From Alphaproteobacteria bacterium (GTDB lineage: Bacteria; Pseudomonadota; Alphaproteobacteria; Rhizobiales; Rhizobiaceae), in assembly GCA_024742485.1 (NCBI GenBank), contig JANSYK010000002.1, forward strand, positions 1 to 64,000: a stretch of DNA of 64,000 nucleotides, written 5' to 3'. The position numbers and the translations under genes are program-made. The notes below the pieces were generated by a model. The model had not been told where the DNA came from. It ran no database searches and was given only the letters and a program-made list of their open reading frames with translations. Of the stretch, positions 54,736 to 62,992 are shown in pieces; position 1 is the stretch's first letter, and every line of letters begins with the position of its first letter.

Positions 54736-55353
54736 TCAGGCTGTCTGAGCGCGCCGCTCGGCCATTGCCTGGACGATGATCTGAAATGCCGATGACAGGA
54801 ACAAGGACGCCATGATGCCGGCGACGATCAGGTCGGGCCAGCCGGTTGCCGTTCCCCAGACACCCACTGCCGCGACCATGACGGCGACATTGCCGATCGC
54901 ATCATTGCGCGAGCACAGCCAGACGGACCGGACATTGGCGTCTCCATCCTTGTAGCGCACCAGCAACAGCACACTGGCTAGATTGGTCAGCAATGCCAGG
55001 AAACCGACAAAGCCCATGATCTGCGCCTGCGGCACGCCGATGACAAACACCTGATAGACCGTCGAGCCGAGAACCCACAAACCCATCAACAACAGGCTTG
55101 CCCCTTTGGCAAGCGCTGCGGCGCTCCGGACCTGCAGCGATCGACCGATCACGGCCAGCGAGATGCCGTAGGTCAGGGCATCGCCAAAAAAGTCGAGCGC
55201 ATCGGCCTGCAGGGCCCGGGACCCAGCCAGTTGGCCGGCCGTCATCTCGACCACAAACATGCCGGCGTTCAGCGCAATAACGGCCCATAGACGCCTCTTA
55301 TAGTCTGCCGAAAGGCCTTCAAACTGGCCATGATGTCCGCAACAGCCGCTCAT
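54736..55353 (-). CDS. Cation diffusion facilitator family metal transporter
   Basis: 205 residues with five or six spans, shorter than CDF proteins that carry a cytosolic C-terminal domain. The N-terminus MSGCCGHHGQFEGL is rich in Cys and His. TM2 carries QADALDFFGDALTYG (the HD/DxxxD metal site, with D/D here), and TM5 carries WLCSRNDAIGNVAVMVAA. It probably exports Zn, Cd or a similar divalent ion. It diverges from a MerR gene through a promoter with a 19-bp spacer, so metal-induced expression is expected. Confidence 0.9.
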   Translation of the reverse strand: MSGCCGHHGQFEGLSADYKRRLWAVIALNAGMFVVEMTAGQLAGSRALQADALDFFGDALTYGISLAVIGRSLQVRSAAALAKGASLLLMGLWVLGSTVYQVFVIGVPQAQIMGFVGFLALLTNLASVLLLVRYKDGDANVRSVWLCSRNDAIGNVAVMVAAVGVWGTATGWPDLIVAGIMASLFLSSAFQIIVQAMAERRAQTA

Positions 55354-55382
55354 TTTCGTCTCCTTGCAACCTCGTCACGGCC

Positions 55383-55413
55383 AATATAATCTCTCTAGTA
55401 ACTATAGGTTCAA
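55383..55413 (-). promoter_or_regulatory. MerR-type promoter of the metal exporter
   Basis: On the minus strand TTGAAC (55413-55408) and TATATT (55388-55383) are separated by 19 bp, CTATAGTTACTAGAGAGAT, which carries the dyad CTATAG/CTAGAG. The overlong spacer with an internal palindrome is the hallmark of promoters activated by DNA distortion by MerR-family proteins. Confidence 0.82.
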
Positions 55414-55424
55414 GGGGTAATCCA

Positions 55425-55838
55425 GTGCTATCCATCGGTGACCTGTCACGCCGCACGGGCGTCAAGATTCCAACGATCCGTTACTATGAACAGATGGGCC
55501 TTATTGCCGCACCCGAGCGAACCGAAGGAAACCAGCGCCGTTACACCTCCACTGAACTGCAACGGCTCTCCTTCATCAAACATGCCCGCGATCTCGGCCT
55601 GAACATCAATGCCATCCGGGATCTTGCCGAACTGAGCGCCGATCCGGACAAACCCTGTGCCGACGTCCATTCCATCGCCAATGATCACCTGACCGGCATA
55701 CGAGAAAAGATCCTGCGGCTGCTGCGGCTGGAAAAGGAACTCCAGCGGATTGTTCGCGGCTGTGATACCGATCAGGTTGGCGATTGCCGCGTAATTGAAG
55801 CCCTTTGTGACCATGCCCTGTGCGCGCAAGACCACTGA
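55425..55838 (+). CDS. MerR-family metal-responsive regulator
   Basis: 137 residues. The N-terminal MerR HTH reads SIGDLSRRTGVKIPTIRYYE, with PERTEGNQRRYTSTELQRL; a dimerisation helix and a Cys/His-rich C-terminus follow (CADVHS, CDTDQVGDCRVIEALCDH, CAQDH). The cysteine positions fit the ZntR/CadR/PbrR group. It is divergent from the CDF exporter and should activate it through the 19-bp-spacer promoter. Confidence 0.92.
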   Translation: MLSIGDLSRRTGVKIPTIRYYEQMGLIAAPERTEGNQRRYTSTELQRLSFIKHARDLGLNINAIRDLAELSADPDKPCADVHSIANDHLTGIREKILRLLRLEKELQRIVRGCDTDQVGDCRVIEALCDHALCAQDH

Positions 55839-56084
55839 CCGGGCCCGTCATCTTCCCGGTCGGGATCGCAAACGACAAGCATCCATGGCAGGGTTTGATT
55901 GCCGGACAAAACAACGCAATTTTTGCAAAAAGCCCGGAAACGACGGACATTGCCGGGTTTTTGACAGCATGTTGACGGTTTGGTAACCGAAAATCGGTCA
56001 GATTAAGTCAAATTGTTGCCAAATCGGCATGTTCAAGGCAAGACCTTCTCTAAGAAGGTGATGGAGACAACCGGTAGGTCTATT

Positions 56085-56588
56085 ATGGTAGTGAAGAAGT
56101 TATTGACCGCAATTGTTCTGTCGATTGCACTGACCAGCGGGGCGTTGGCGCAATCACCAACGCTCATCAAGCAGTTCAATGCCTGGGGTGCCTATTCCTA
56201 TACGGGTCCCAACGGCAAAGTCTGCTACATCCTTTCCGTGCCGACACGCAAGGAACCCAGCAACGTCAATCATGGCGACATTTTCTTCCTGATTTCGCAG
56301 CGCCCGGGACAGAATATCAGCTACGAACCACAGGCCATGATGGGATATCCGCTGCAGGACAGCTCGAAGGTTACCGTCACGGTCGATGGCCGTAACTTCG
56401 TCCTGTTCACCAAGAACGATTCGGCCTGGGTCGAAAACGCGGCCGAAGAGCCGGCACTCGTCAATGCCATGCGCGCCGGGTCATCCATGTCGGTCAAGGC
56501 CACGTCGCGCCGCGGGACGGCGACCAACTATACCTATTCCCTGTCCGGTGTGACGGCAGCGCTCAGCGAAATCCAGAGCTGCAGCTGA
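56085..56588 (+). CDS. Invasion-associated locus B (IalB) family protein
   Basis: 167 residues. Signal peptide VVKKLLTAIVLSIALTSGAL (cleavage near ALA) and an IalB-type domain: WGAYSYTGPNGKVCYILSVP, then GDIFFLISQRPGQNISYEPQ, ending IQSC. The two cysteines may form a disulfide. IalB-like proteins are periplasmic or surface proteins common in this order, including non-pathogens. Start at 56085 is preferred to the longer frame from 56013. A strong terminator follows. Confidence 0.87.
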   Translation: MVVKKLLTAIVLSIALTSGALAQSPTLIKQFNAWGAYSYTGPNGKVCYILSVPTRKEPSNVNHGDIFFLISQRPGQNISYEPQAMMGYPLQDSSKVTVTVDGRNFVLFTKNDSAWVENAAEEPALVNAMRAGSSMSVKATSRRGTATNYTYSLSGVTAALSEIQSCS

Positions 56589-56614
56589 ACCAGCATCGTT
56601 CACGCAATGATCCG

Positions 56615-56645
56615 AAGGCCGGCCTCGCGCCGGCCTTTTGTTTTT
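56615..56645 (+). terminator. Intrinsic terminator of the IalB gene
   Basis: AAGGCCGGC (56615-56623) pairs with GCCGGCCTT (56629-56637) around CTCGC and runs into TTTTGTTTTT. It lies 27 bases after the stop. Confidence 0.92.
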
Positions 56646-56773
56646 GACAATTGCAGTGAGCTGCAAAGGGTGACGTCATCGTCATTTGGTGGTACAGCCC
56701 CCGCCAATCATGCGCTGACTGTGCGCAGACGCATCTTCAGACCCGAAACATCTCATCGGAAAGATCCGGCAGC

Positions 56774-58015
56774 ATGCCCCTTTCGATAGACCTTAAAGAC
56801 ACCCAACGTCGCGACGCGCTGTCTTCCCGGCAGCCGGCGGCCGATGAAGGCTTGAAGCCATCGATCATCGGAATGGACAGGGATGAGCTGGCCGATGCGG
56901 TTCGGACTGCCGGTGTCGCCGAGCGCCAGGTCAAGATGCGGGTCCAACAGCTTTGGCACTGGCTATACGTTCGCGGCGTTTCCGATTTCAGTGACATGGC
57001 AAATGTGTCGAAGGATTTGCGTGCCGGCCTTGCCGAACGCTTCACGATTGCCCGACCGCATATCGCCGACGAACAGATATCGCAGGACGGCACCCGCAAA
57101 TGGCTGCTGCAGTTCCCGTCGCGCGGCGCCGGAAAGCCCGTCGAAATCGAAACCGTCTACATCCCCGAGGAAGGTCGCGGAACCCTGTGCATTTCGAGCC
57201 AGGTTGGCTGCACCCTGACCTGCACCTTCTGCCACACCGGTACCCAGAAACTGGTGCGCAACCTGACGGCGGAGGAAATCCTGTCGCAACTGCTGCTGGC
57301 CCGTGACCGGCTCGGCGACTTCCCCAAGAAGGACACGCCCCAGGGCGCGATCGTGCCATCCGAGGGACGCAAGATCTCCAACATCGTCATGATGGGCATG
57401 GGAGAACCGCTCTACAATTTTGACAACGTCAAAAAGGCGCTGTTGATTGCCATCGACAATGAGGGGCTCTCCCTGTCCCGGCGTCGGGTCACCCTCTCCA
57501 CGTCCGGTGTCGTGCCGGAGATTTACCGGACGGGCGAGGAGATCGGCGTCATGCTGGCGATTTCACTGCATGCCGTCCGCGACGATCTGCGCGACGAACT
57601 GGTGCCGATCAACCGGAAATATCCCATTGCCGAATTGATGAAAGCCTGCCGCGAGTATCGCGGTCTGTCCAACGCCCGGCGCATCACTTTTGAATATGTG
57701 ATGCTCAAGGGCGTCAATGATTCGCTGCAGGATGCCCGCGATCTGGTGCGGCTTCTCAAGGGGATTCCGGCCAAGATCAATCTCATTCCGTTCAATCCAT
57801 GGCCCGGAAGCCAATATGAATGTTCGGACTGGGAACAGATCGAGATATTCGCCGATTTCGTCAATCAGGCCGGATATGCCTCACCGATTCGCACACCGCG
57901 CGGCCGCGATATTCTGGCAGCCTGCGGCCAGTTGAAATCGGAATCCGAACGGCTGCGCAAATCCGAGCGCCTGGCCCTGGAGGCGATGATGATTGCCGGC
58001 CACGGCGAGGCCTGA
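56774..58015 (+). CDS. rlmN: Dual-specificity 23S rRNA (A2503-C2) / tRNA methyltransferase RlmN
   Basis: A 413-residue radical-SAM methyltransferase. The cluster motif is [11 protein letters not shown] (CxxxCxxC, about residues 140-147), followed by [24 protein letters not shown] and [15 protein letters not shown]. The C-terminal catalytic Cys appears in [11 protein letters not shown], and another cysteine lies in [11 protein letters not shown]. It methylates A2503 of 23S rRNA and A37 of some tRNAs. Confidence 0.96.
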   Translation: MPLSIDLKDTQRRDALSSRQPAADEGLKPSIIGMDRDELADAVRTAGVAERQVKMRVQQLWHWLYVRGVSDFSDMANVSKDLRAGLAERFTIARPHIADEQISQDGTRKWLLQFPSRGAGKPVEIETVYIPEEGRGTLCISSQVGCTLTCTFCHTGTQKLVRNLTAEEILSQLLLARDRLGDFPKKDTPQGAIVPSEGRKISNIVMMGMGEPLYNFDNVKKALLIAIDNEGLSLSRRRVTLSTSGVVPEIYRTGEEIGVMLAISLHAVRDDLRDELVPINRKYPIAELMKACREYRGLSNARRITFEYVMLKGVNDSLQDARDLVRLLKGIPAKINLIPFNPWPGSQYECSDWEQIEIFADFVNQAGYASPIRTPRGRDILAACGQLKSESERLRKSERLALEAMMIAGHGEA

Positions 58016-58018
58016 CAA

Positions 58019-58504
58019 GTGGACCGTCTGGCCCTCTTTCTCGTTCGCCTGATGATGATCACACTGGGCTTCATGGCCGCGTCGATCACGGCCGGCGTGG
58101 CGCTGGCCCTACTGACGGAGTTCATCACATTGCAGGAAGCCGGCCGACTGTCGCAGGCCGGACTTGATTTCGGCCTTGTCATCGGCGCACTGGGATTTGC
58201 CAGTCTCGTTGGCTATGTGGCCTTCTTTCCCGCCCTGCTGGTGATCTTCTATGCCGAGTTGACAAAGCGGCGGGACTGGCTGTTTTACGCGCTCGCGGGC
58301 GGTATCATCGCAGCGGCTGCACCCTTCCTGGTGGCTGTCATCCTGCAGCCCGCCAAACAGTCGCAGCTTGATTTTGCCCTGATGATGACGGCAGCCGGCA
58401 TGATGGGCGGCATCGTTTACTGGCTGGTCGCTGGCCGAAGCGCCGGGCATTGGCTGCCCAGTGCCCGCGAAAAGGTCAACGCCCCTCCGTCAGAAGAATT
58501 CTGA
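58019..58504 (+). CDS. Conserved four-span membrane protein
   Basis: 161 residues, start GTG 58019, three bases after the rlmN stop. Four hydrophobic helices are predicted (LMMITLGFMAASITAGVALA; FGLVIGALGFASLVGYVAFF; FYALAGGIIAAAAPFLVAVI; MMTAAGMMGGIVYWLVAGR). I do not recognise a characterised family. It is probably co-transcribed with rlmN, and its 3' end overlaps the convergent LysE gene by 29 bp. Confidence 0.75.
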   Translation: MDRLALFLVRLMMITLGFMAASITAGVALALLTEFITLQEAGRLSQAGLDFGLVIGALGFASLVGYVAFFPALLVIFYAELTKRRDWLFYALAGGIIAAAAPFLVAVILQPAKQSQLDFALMMTAAGMMGGIVYWLVAGRSAGHWLPSAREKVNAPPSEEF

Positions 58505-59117
58505 CCGCAAAGGTCGAAAACACCCCCGCAAAACTGAAATCGATCAGCCGCATGATCCGTTTGTTCCGACTTAGCCAATCCGTCAGTTGTCCGGCGATCA
58601 GCACCATCCCGACACCGATCGGAATGAACAGGGCATTCATGAGCAACCCCAAAAACACCAGTTTTCCGGTGATGTGCGCATCGTTTGCCGACACGAATTG
58701 CGGCAGGAATGTCATGAAGAAAATCACGACTTTCGGATTGAGCAGGTTGACCGCCAAGCCCTGGCTCCAGCTCGCAACCAGGCTTCGGGGTTCTTTGTGC
58801 TCCTTCTTTGGCCTGAAGGCCGAACCGCTGATGACGGCCTGAACGGCAAGCCACAAAAGATAGGCAGCGCCGCTGATCTTGAGGACAAGAAAACCCGTTG
58901 GCGAAGCAACCACGAGGGCTGACACACCAATCGCGACCAGCACCGTATGAATGGCAATGCCGGTGGACGTTCCGGCGACACAGGCTATCGCCGACAATCG
59001 GCCCTCCGAAAGGGCCCGGCCGACAAACAGTGTCATGTCCGGCCCCGGCGTGACGGCGAGGATGATCGAGGCGGCGGCAAACGCCATCAAAACGGGCAGG
59101 TCCGGAACAAAGGGCAT
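58476..59117 (-). CDS. LysE/RhtB-family exporter
   Basis: 213 residues, six predicted spans. ILAVTPGPDMTLFVGRALSE near the N-terminus holds the conserved TPGPD; later GLAVNLLNPKVVIFFMTFLP and QFV are typical. It probably exports an amino acid or its derivative; standing next to argG, an arginine-pathway metabolite is conceivable but unproven. Its 3' end overlaps the convergent membrane-protein gene by 29 bp. Confidence 0.92.
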   Translation of the reverse strand: MPFVPDLPVLMAFAAASIILAVTPGPDMTLFVGRALSEGRLSAIACVAGTSTGIAIHTVLVAIGVSALVVASPTGFLVLKISGAAYLLWLAVQAVISGSAFRPKKEHKEPRSLVASWSQGLAVNLLNPKVVIFFMTFLPQFVSANDAHITGKLVFLGLLMNALFIPIGVGMVLIAGQLTDWLSRNKRIMRLIDFSFAGVFSTFAVRILLTEGR

Positions 59118-59140
59118 CGCCTATCCTGTTGCTGCAGCAG

Positions 59141-59230
59141 CTCAGGTTTTGGTGAAATCGGCAAACCTGAATGCATCGACAAAATCAGCGACCTGCACCG
59201 TTGTCACGTTTCTGACAAGACGTGAAACGG
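59141..59230. repeat. Dispersed intergenic palindromic repeat, copy 4 (complete)
   Basis: TCAGGTTT (59142-59149) pairs with AAACCTGA (59163-59170), followed by the linker TGCATCGACAAAATCA and a right hairpin: CCGTT-GT-CACGT with ACGTG-AAACGG (59199-59230). It lies between LysE and argG, upstream of both starts. Confidence 0.82.
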
Positions 59231-59357
59231 GCCAAGCCGGTCTCGTTCGCACATTTGACGCAGCCAATGGGCTTGTATCGCGCGCCATTCCGACTACAGT
59301 GCCGCCGATTTTACCCAAACGGGTCATGACCCGTACACGGACATAATGGACAATGCA

Positions 59358-60572
59358 ATGAGCGCAAAGAACGACGTGAAAAAGGTCGTGCTCGCCTATT
59401 CGGGCGGGTTGGATACCTCGATCATCCTGAAATGGCTGCAAAGCGAACTGAATGCCGAAGTGGTGACCTTTACGGCTGACCTCGGCCAGGGCGACGAGTT
59501 GGAACCGGCCCGAAAGAAGGCCGAGATGTTGGGAATACGCGAGATCTACATCGAAGATCTGCGTGAGGAATTCATCGCCGATTTCGTCTTTCCGATGTTC
59601 CGCGCCAATGCCGTCTATGAAGGTGTCTATCTGCTCGGTACATCAATCGCGCGGCCGCTGATTTCCAAGCGCCTGATTGAAATTGCCCATGAAACCGGTG
59701 CCGACGCCATCGCCCATGGCGCCACCGGCAAGGGCAATGACCAGGTGCGCTTCGAATTGTCCGCCTATGCGCTGAACCCGGACATCAAGATCATCGCGCC
59801 CTGGCGCGACTGGAGTCTCAAATCACGGACCGACCTGATCGACTTTGCCGAAAAGCATCAGATCCCGATACCAAAGGACAAGCGCGGCGAATCACCCTTC
59901 TCGGTCGACGCGAACATGCTGCACTCCTCCTCGGAGGGGAAAGTCCTGGAAGACCCATGGGACGAAGCGCCGGAATATGTCTATCAGCGCACCGTTGCGC
60001 CCGAGGACGCACCGGACGAGGCCACCACCATCGAAATCGAGTTCGAAAAAGGCGATGCCGTGGCGCTTAACGGCGAACGCCTTTCTCCGGCGACCCTGTT
60101 TGCCCGTCTCAACGATTATGGCCGAGACAACGGTATCGGGCGCATCGACCTTGTCGAGAACCGGTTTGTCGGCATGAAGTCGCGCGGCGTGTATGAAACG
60201 CCCGGCGGTACGATCCTCCTGGCGGCGCATCGCGCCATTGAATCGATCACCCTCGACCGTGGTGCGGCCCACCTGAAGGATGAGCTGATGCCGCGCTATG
60301 CGGAACTGATCTATAACGGATTCTGGTTTTCGCCGGAACGCGAAATGTTGCAGGCGGCCATCGACCAAAGCCAGCAAGAGGTGGAGGGCAAGGTCAGGCT
60401 CAAACTCTACAAGGGCAACGTCATCGTCACCGGACGGGAATCCGGCAAGTCGCTCTACTCGGCTCAAATCGTGACATTCGAGGATGACCAGGGCGCTTAT
60501 GACCAGAAAGACGCCGCCGGCTTCATCAAGCTGAACGCTCTGCGCCTGCGAACACTGGCCGCCCGCAAATAG
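59358..60572 (+). CDS. argG: Argininosuccinate synthase
   Basis: A 404-residue enzyme condensing citrulline and aspartate with ATP in arginine synthesis. The ATP pyrophosphatase P-loop is [18 protein letters not shown]. Other family blocks are [36 protein letters not shown] and [21 protein letters not shown] 59358 ([11 protein letters not shown]) aligns with rhizobial starts; ATG 59346 adds four residues. A palindromic repeat lies upstream. Confidence 0.96.
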   Translation: MSAKNDVKKVVLAYSGGLDTSIILKWLQSELNAEVVTFTADLGQGDELEPARKKAEMLGIREIYIEDLREEFIADFVFPMFRANAVYEGVYLLGTSIARPLISKRLIEIAHETGADAIAHGATGKGNDQVRFELSAYALNPDIKIIAPWRDWSLKSRTDLIDFAEKHQIPIPKDKRGESPFSVDANMLHSSSEGKVLEDPWDEAPEYVYQRTVAPEDAPDEATTIEIEFEKGDAVALNGERLSPATLFARLNDYGRDNGIGRIDLVENRFVGMKSRGVYETPGGTILLAAHRAIESITLDRGAAHLKDELMPRYAELIYNGFWFSPEREMLQAAIDQSQQEVEGKVRLKLYKGNVIVTGRESGKSLYSAQIVTFEDDQGAYDQKDAAGFIKLNALRLRTLAARK

Positions 60573-60717
60573 CAGGGATGATCCGGCAGCGGTCAGCGTG
60601 CGTATAGAAACAGAATCGGAACAGCGGCCGCCGCCGAAGCTCTTGTTTGCCCTTGTATGGCGGTTTCGCACTGCTTACATCGCCAATCGGGTATGACGAA
60701 GCTTGGGGTACACCGTG

Positions 60718-62757
60718 ATGGACACCGTCAACGATCACATCTTTTCCTGGACCGGCCAGCACGGCCTGCCCGACTTTTCCAGGATCGGAGATGATCATCT
60801 GGCGCCGGCTTTCGACGAAGCGCTGGCCAGGCACAATGCGGAAATCGAGGCCATTGCCAGTGATTCCCGACCGGCGGATTTCGACAACACGATCCTTGCG
60901 CTGGAAAAATCGGGCGACGCATTGTCGCGCGTTTCAGCCCTGTTCTGGAACCGTGCAGGCGCCGACAGCAACGAGACCATCCGCGCCCTGGAGCGCGAGA
61001 TCGCGCCGAAAATATCACGGCATTATTCGGCGATTGCCATGAACAGCGAATTGTTTGGCCGGGTCGATACGATCTGGAAAAACCGTGATGCGCTGGAGCT
61101 TGACGGCGAGGCGACGCGGGTCCTTGAAAAGCACTGGAAAGGCTTTGTGCGCGCCGGCGCGAAGCTGGACCGCAAGGGCCAGGATCGCCTGGCCGCCATC
61201 AATGAGGAGCTGGCCGGGCTTGGCGCCAGGTTCAGCCAGAATGTGTTGGCCGATGAAGCCGACTGGCATCTGCCGCTGACGGACGAGGAAAGCCTGACGG
61301 GACTTCCCGAATTCCTGCGCGATGCCATGGCCTCCGCTGCCCGGGAGCGCGATCTCGATGCGCCCTATGTCGTCACACTGTCACGTTCGATCATCGAACC
61401 GTTCCTGACCTTTTCCGAGAACCGGGATCTGCGCGAACATGCCTTCACCGCCTGGATTTCGCGCGGCGAAAATGGTGGCGAAACCGACAATGTCGGAACG
61501 GTCGCAAAGGTCCTGGCACTGCGTCAGGAAAAGGCGCAGCTGCTGGGTTATGACAGTTTTGCCGCCTTCAAGCTGGATGACACGATGGCCAAGACCCCTG
61601 AGGCGGTCAATGCGCTGCTGATGAAGGTCTGGGACCGCGCTGTCATACAGGCCCGCAAGGAGGAGGACGCCATCGCGGCTCTGATTGCCGAGGAAGGAAG
61701 GAACCACCGGGTCGCACCCTGGGACTGGCGGCACTACTCGGAAAAACTGCGCGGACGCCAATTCGATTTCTCCGAATCCGAACTCAAGCCCTACCTGCAA
61801 TTGGAAAACATCATCAAGGCCTGTTTTTCGGTTGCAAACCGGCTGTTCGGTCTGACGGCCGTCGAGCGCCCGGATCTGGAAGCCTATCATCCCGATGCAA
61901 GGGTTTTTGAAATCCACGACCGTGACAATCGGCTGATCGGGTTGTTCATCGGAGACTATTTTGCACGGCAATCCAAGCGATCGGGTGCCTGGATGAGCGG
62001 GTTGCAGCAGCAGCATCGGCTGGATGACGGCCAGATTCCGATCATCTACAACGTCATGAACTTTGCCAAGCCACCTGAAGGCAAACCGGCGCTCCTCTCG
62101 CTGGATGACGCCCGGACGCTGTTCCACGAATTCGGACATGCGCTGCACGGTCTGCTGTCGGATGTGACCTATCCGACCGTATCGGGCACATCGGTTTCCC
62201 GTGACTTCGTCGAGTTGCCGTCACAGCTCTACGAACACTGGTTGACGGTCCCGGAGGTCTTGCAGGAATTTGCAGTCCATCACGAAACAGGGGAGCCCAT
62301 CCCGGCGGCACTGCTGGACAAGGTTCTGGCGGCACGCAATTTCAATGGCGGGTTTGCCGCCATCGAGTTCACCGCTTCGGCACTGGTCGATATGGCCTTT
62401 CACACAGCCGGAAAATTTGGAGATCCGCTGGACTTCGAGGCTGCAAAGCTCGCCGAACTCGGCATGCCGGATGCCATTGTCATGCGCCACCGGACGCCCC
62501 ACTTCCTGCACGTCTTTTCGGGCGACGGTTACTCCGCCGGCTATTATTCCTACATGTGGTCGGAAGTTCTCGATGCCGATGCCTTCAATGCCTTCGAGGA
62601 AAGCGGCGACGTGTTCAATCCGGACACCGCCGACAGACTGTACAGGCACATCTATTCGGTCGGCGGCAGTGTCGACCCCGAAGACACCTATCTGGCATTC
62701 CGCGGCAAGCTGCCCGATGCGACCGCAATGCTCAAAAAGAAGGGCCTCGCCGCCTGA
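60718..62757 (+). CDS. M3-family metallopeptidase (oligopeptidase A / dipeptidyl carboxypeptidase)
   Basis: 679 residues, no signal peptide, cytosolic. The zinc site is LFHEFGHALHGLLS (HExxH, about residue 468) with the downstream Glu in FVELPSQLYEHW. The C-terminal HVFSGDGYSAGYYSYMWSEV is typical of Dcp/PrlC. It degrades short peptides and signal-peptide fragments. ATG 60718 is preferred; the frame also opens at GTG 60715 and further left. Confidence 0.94.
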   Translation: MDTVNDHIFSWTGQHGLPDFSRIGDDHLAPAFDEALARHNAEIEAIASDSRPADFDNTILALEKSGDALSRVSALFWNRAGADSNETIRALEREIAPKISRHYSAIAMNSELFGRVDTIWKNRDALELDGEATRVLEKHWKGFVRAGAKLDRKGQDRLAAINEELAGLGARFSQNVLADEADWHLPLTDEESLTGLPEFLRDAMASAARERDLDAPYVVTLSRSIIEPFLTFSENRDLREHAFTAWISRGENGGETDNVGTVAKVLALRQEKAQLLGYDSFAAFKLDDTMAKTPEAVNALLMKVWDRAVIQARKEEDAIAALIAEEGRNHRVAPWDWRHYSEKLRGRQFDFSESELKPYLQLENIIKACFSVANRLFGLTAVERPDLEAYHPDARVFEIHDRDNRLIGLFIGDYFARQSKRSGAWMSGLQQQHRLDDGQIPIIYNVMNFAKPPEGKPALLSLDDARTLFHEFGHALHGLLSDVTYPTVSGTSVSRDFVELPSQLYEHWLTVPEVLQEFAVHHETGEPIPAALLDKVLAARNFNGGFAAIEFTASALVDMAFHTAGKFGDPLDFEAAKLAELGMPDAIVMRHRTPHFLHVFSGDGYSAGYYSYMWSEVLDADAFNAFEESGDVFNPDTADRLYRHIYSVGGSVDPEDTYLAFRGKLPDATAMLKKKGLAA

Positions 62758-62872
62758 AACCGGTCCGGCTTCAAAGCTGAGCCGGACGATTCGCGGCTGC
62801 CCCCTTTCGCAACTGCACAAAAACCTGTATGAGCGCTGCAAATGGCGTGCCCGGACCGATTTGAGCGCAGCC

Positions 62873-62973
62873 GCAGCAATTCTGGTCTTGTCGGAAACGG
62901 CAAGGCAGAATGCATCAACAAAATCAAAGGCCGACACCGTTGTCCCGTTTCAGACAAAACGTGAAACGGTCTG
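62873..62973. repeat. Dispersed intergenic palindromic repeat, copy 5 (complete)
   Basis: GCAGCAATTCTGG with AAACGGCAAGGCAGAATGCA (left unit), linker TCAACAAAATCA, then ACCGTTGTCCCGTTTC with ACGTGAAACGGTC (right unit). It lies 20 bp upstream of typA. Confidence 0.8.
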
Positions 62974-62992
62974 AAACTCCAGGTTAGAGAAA

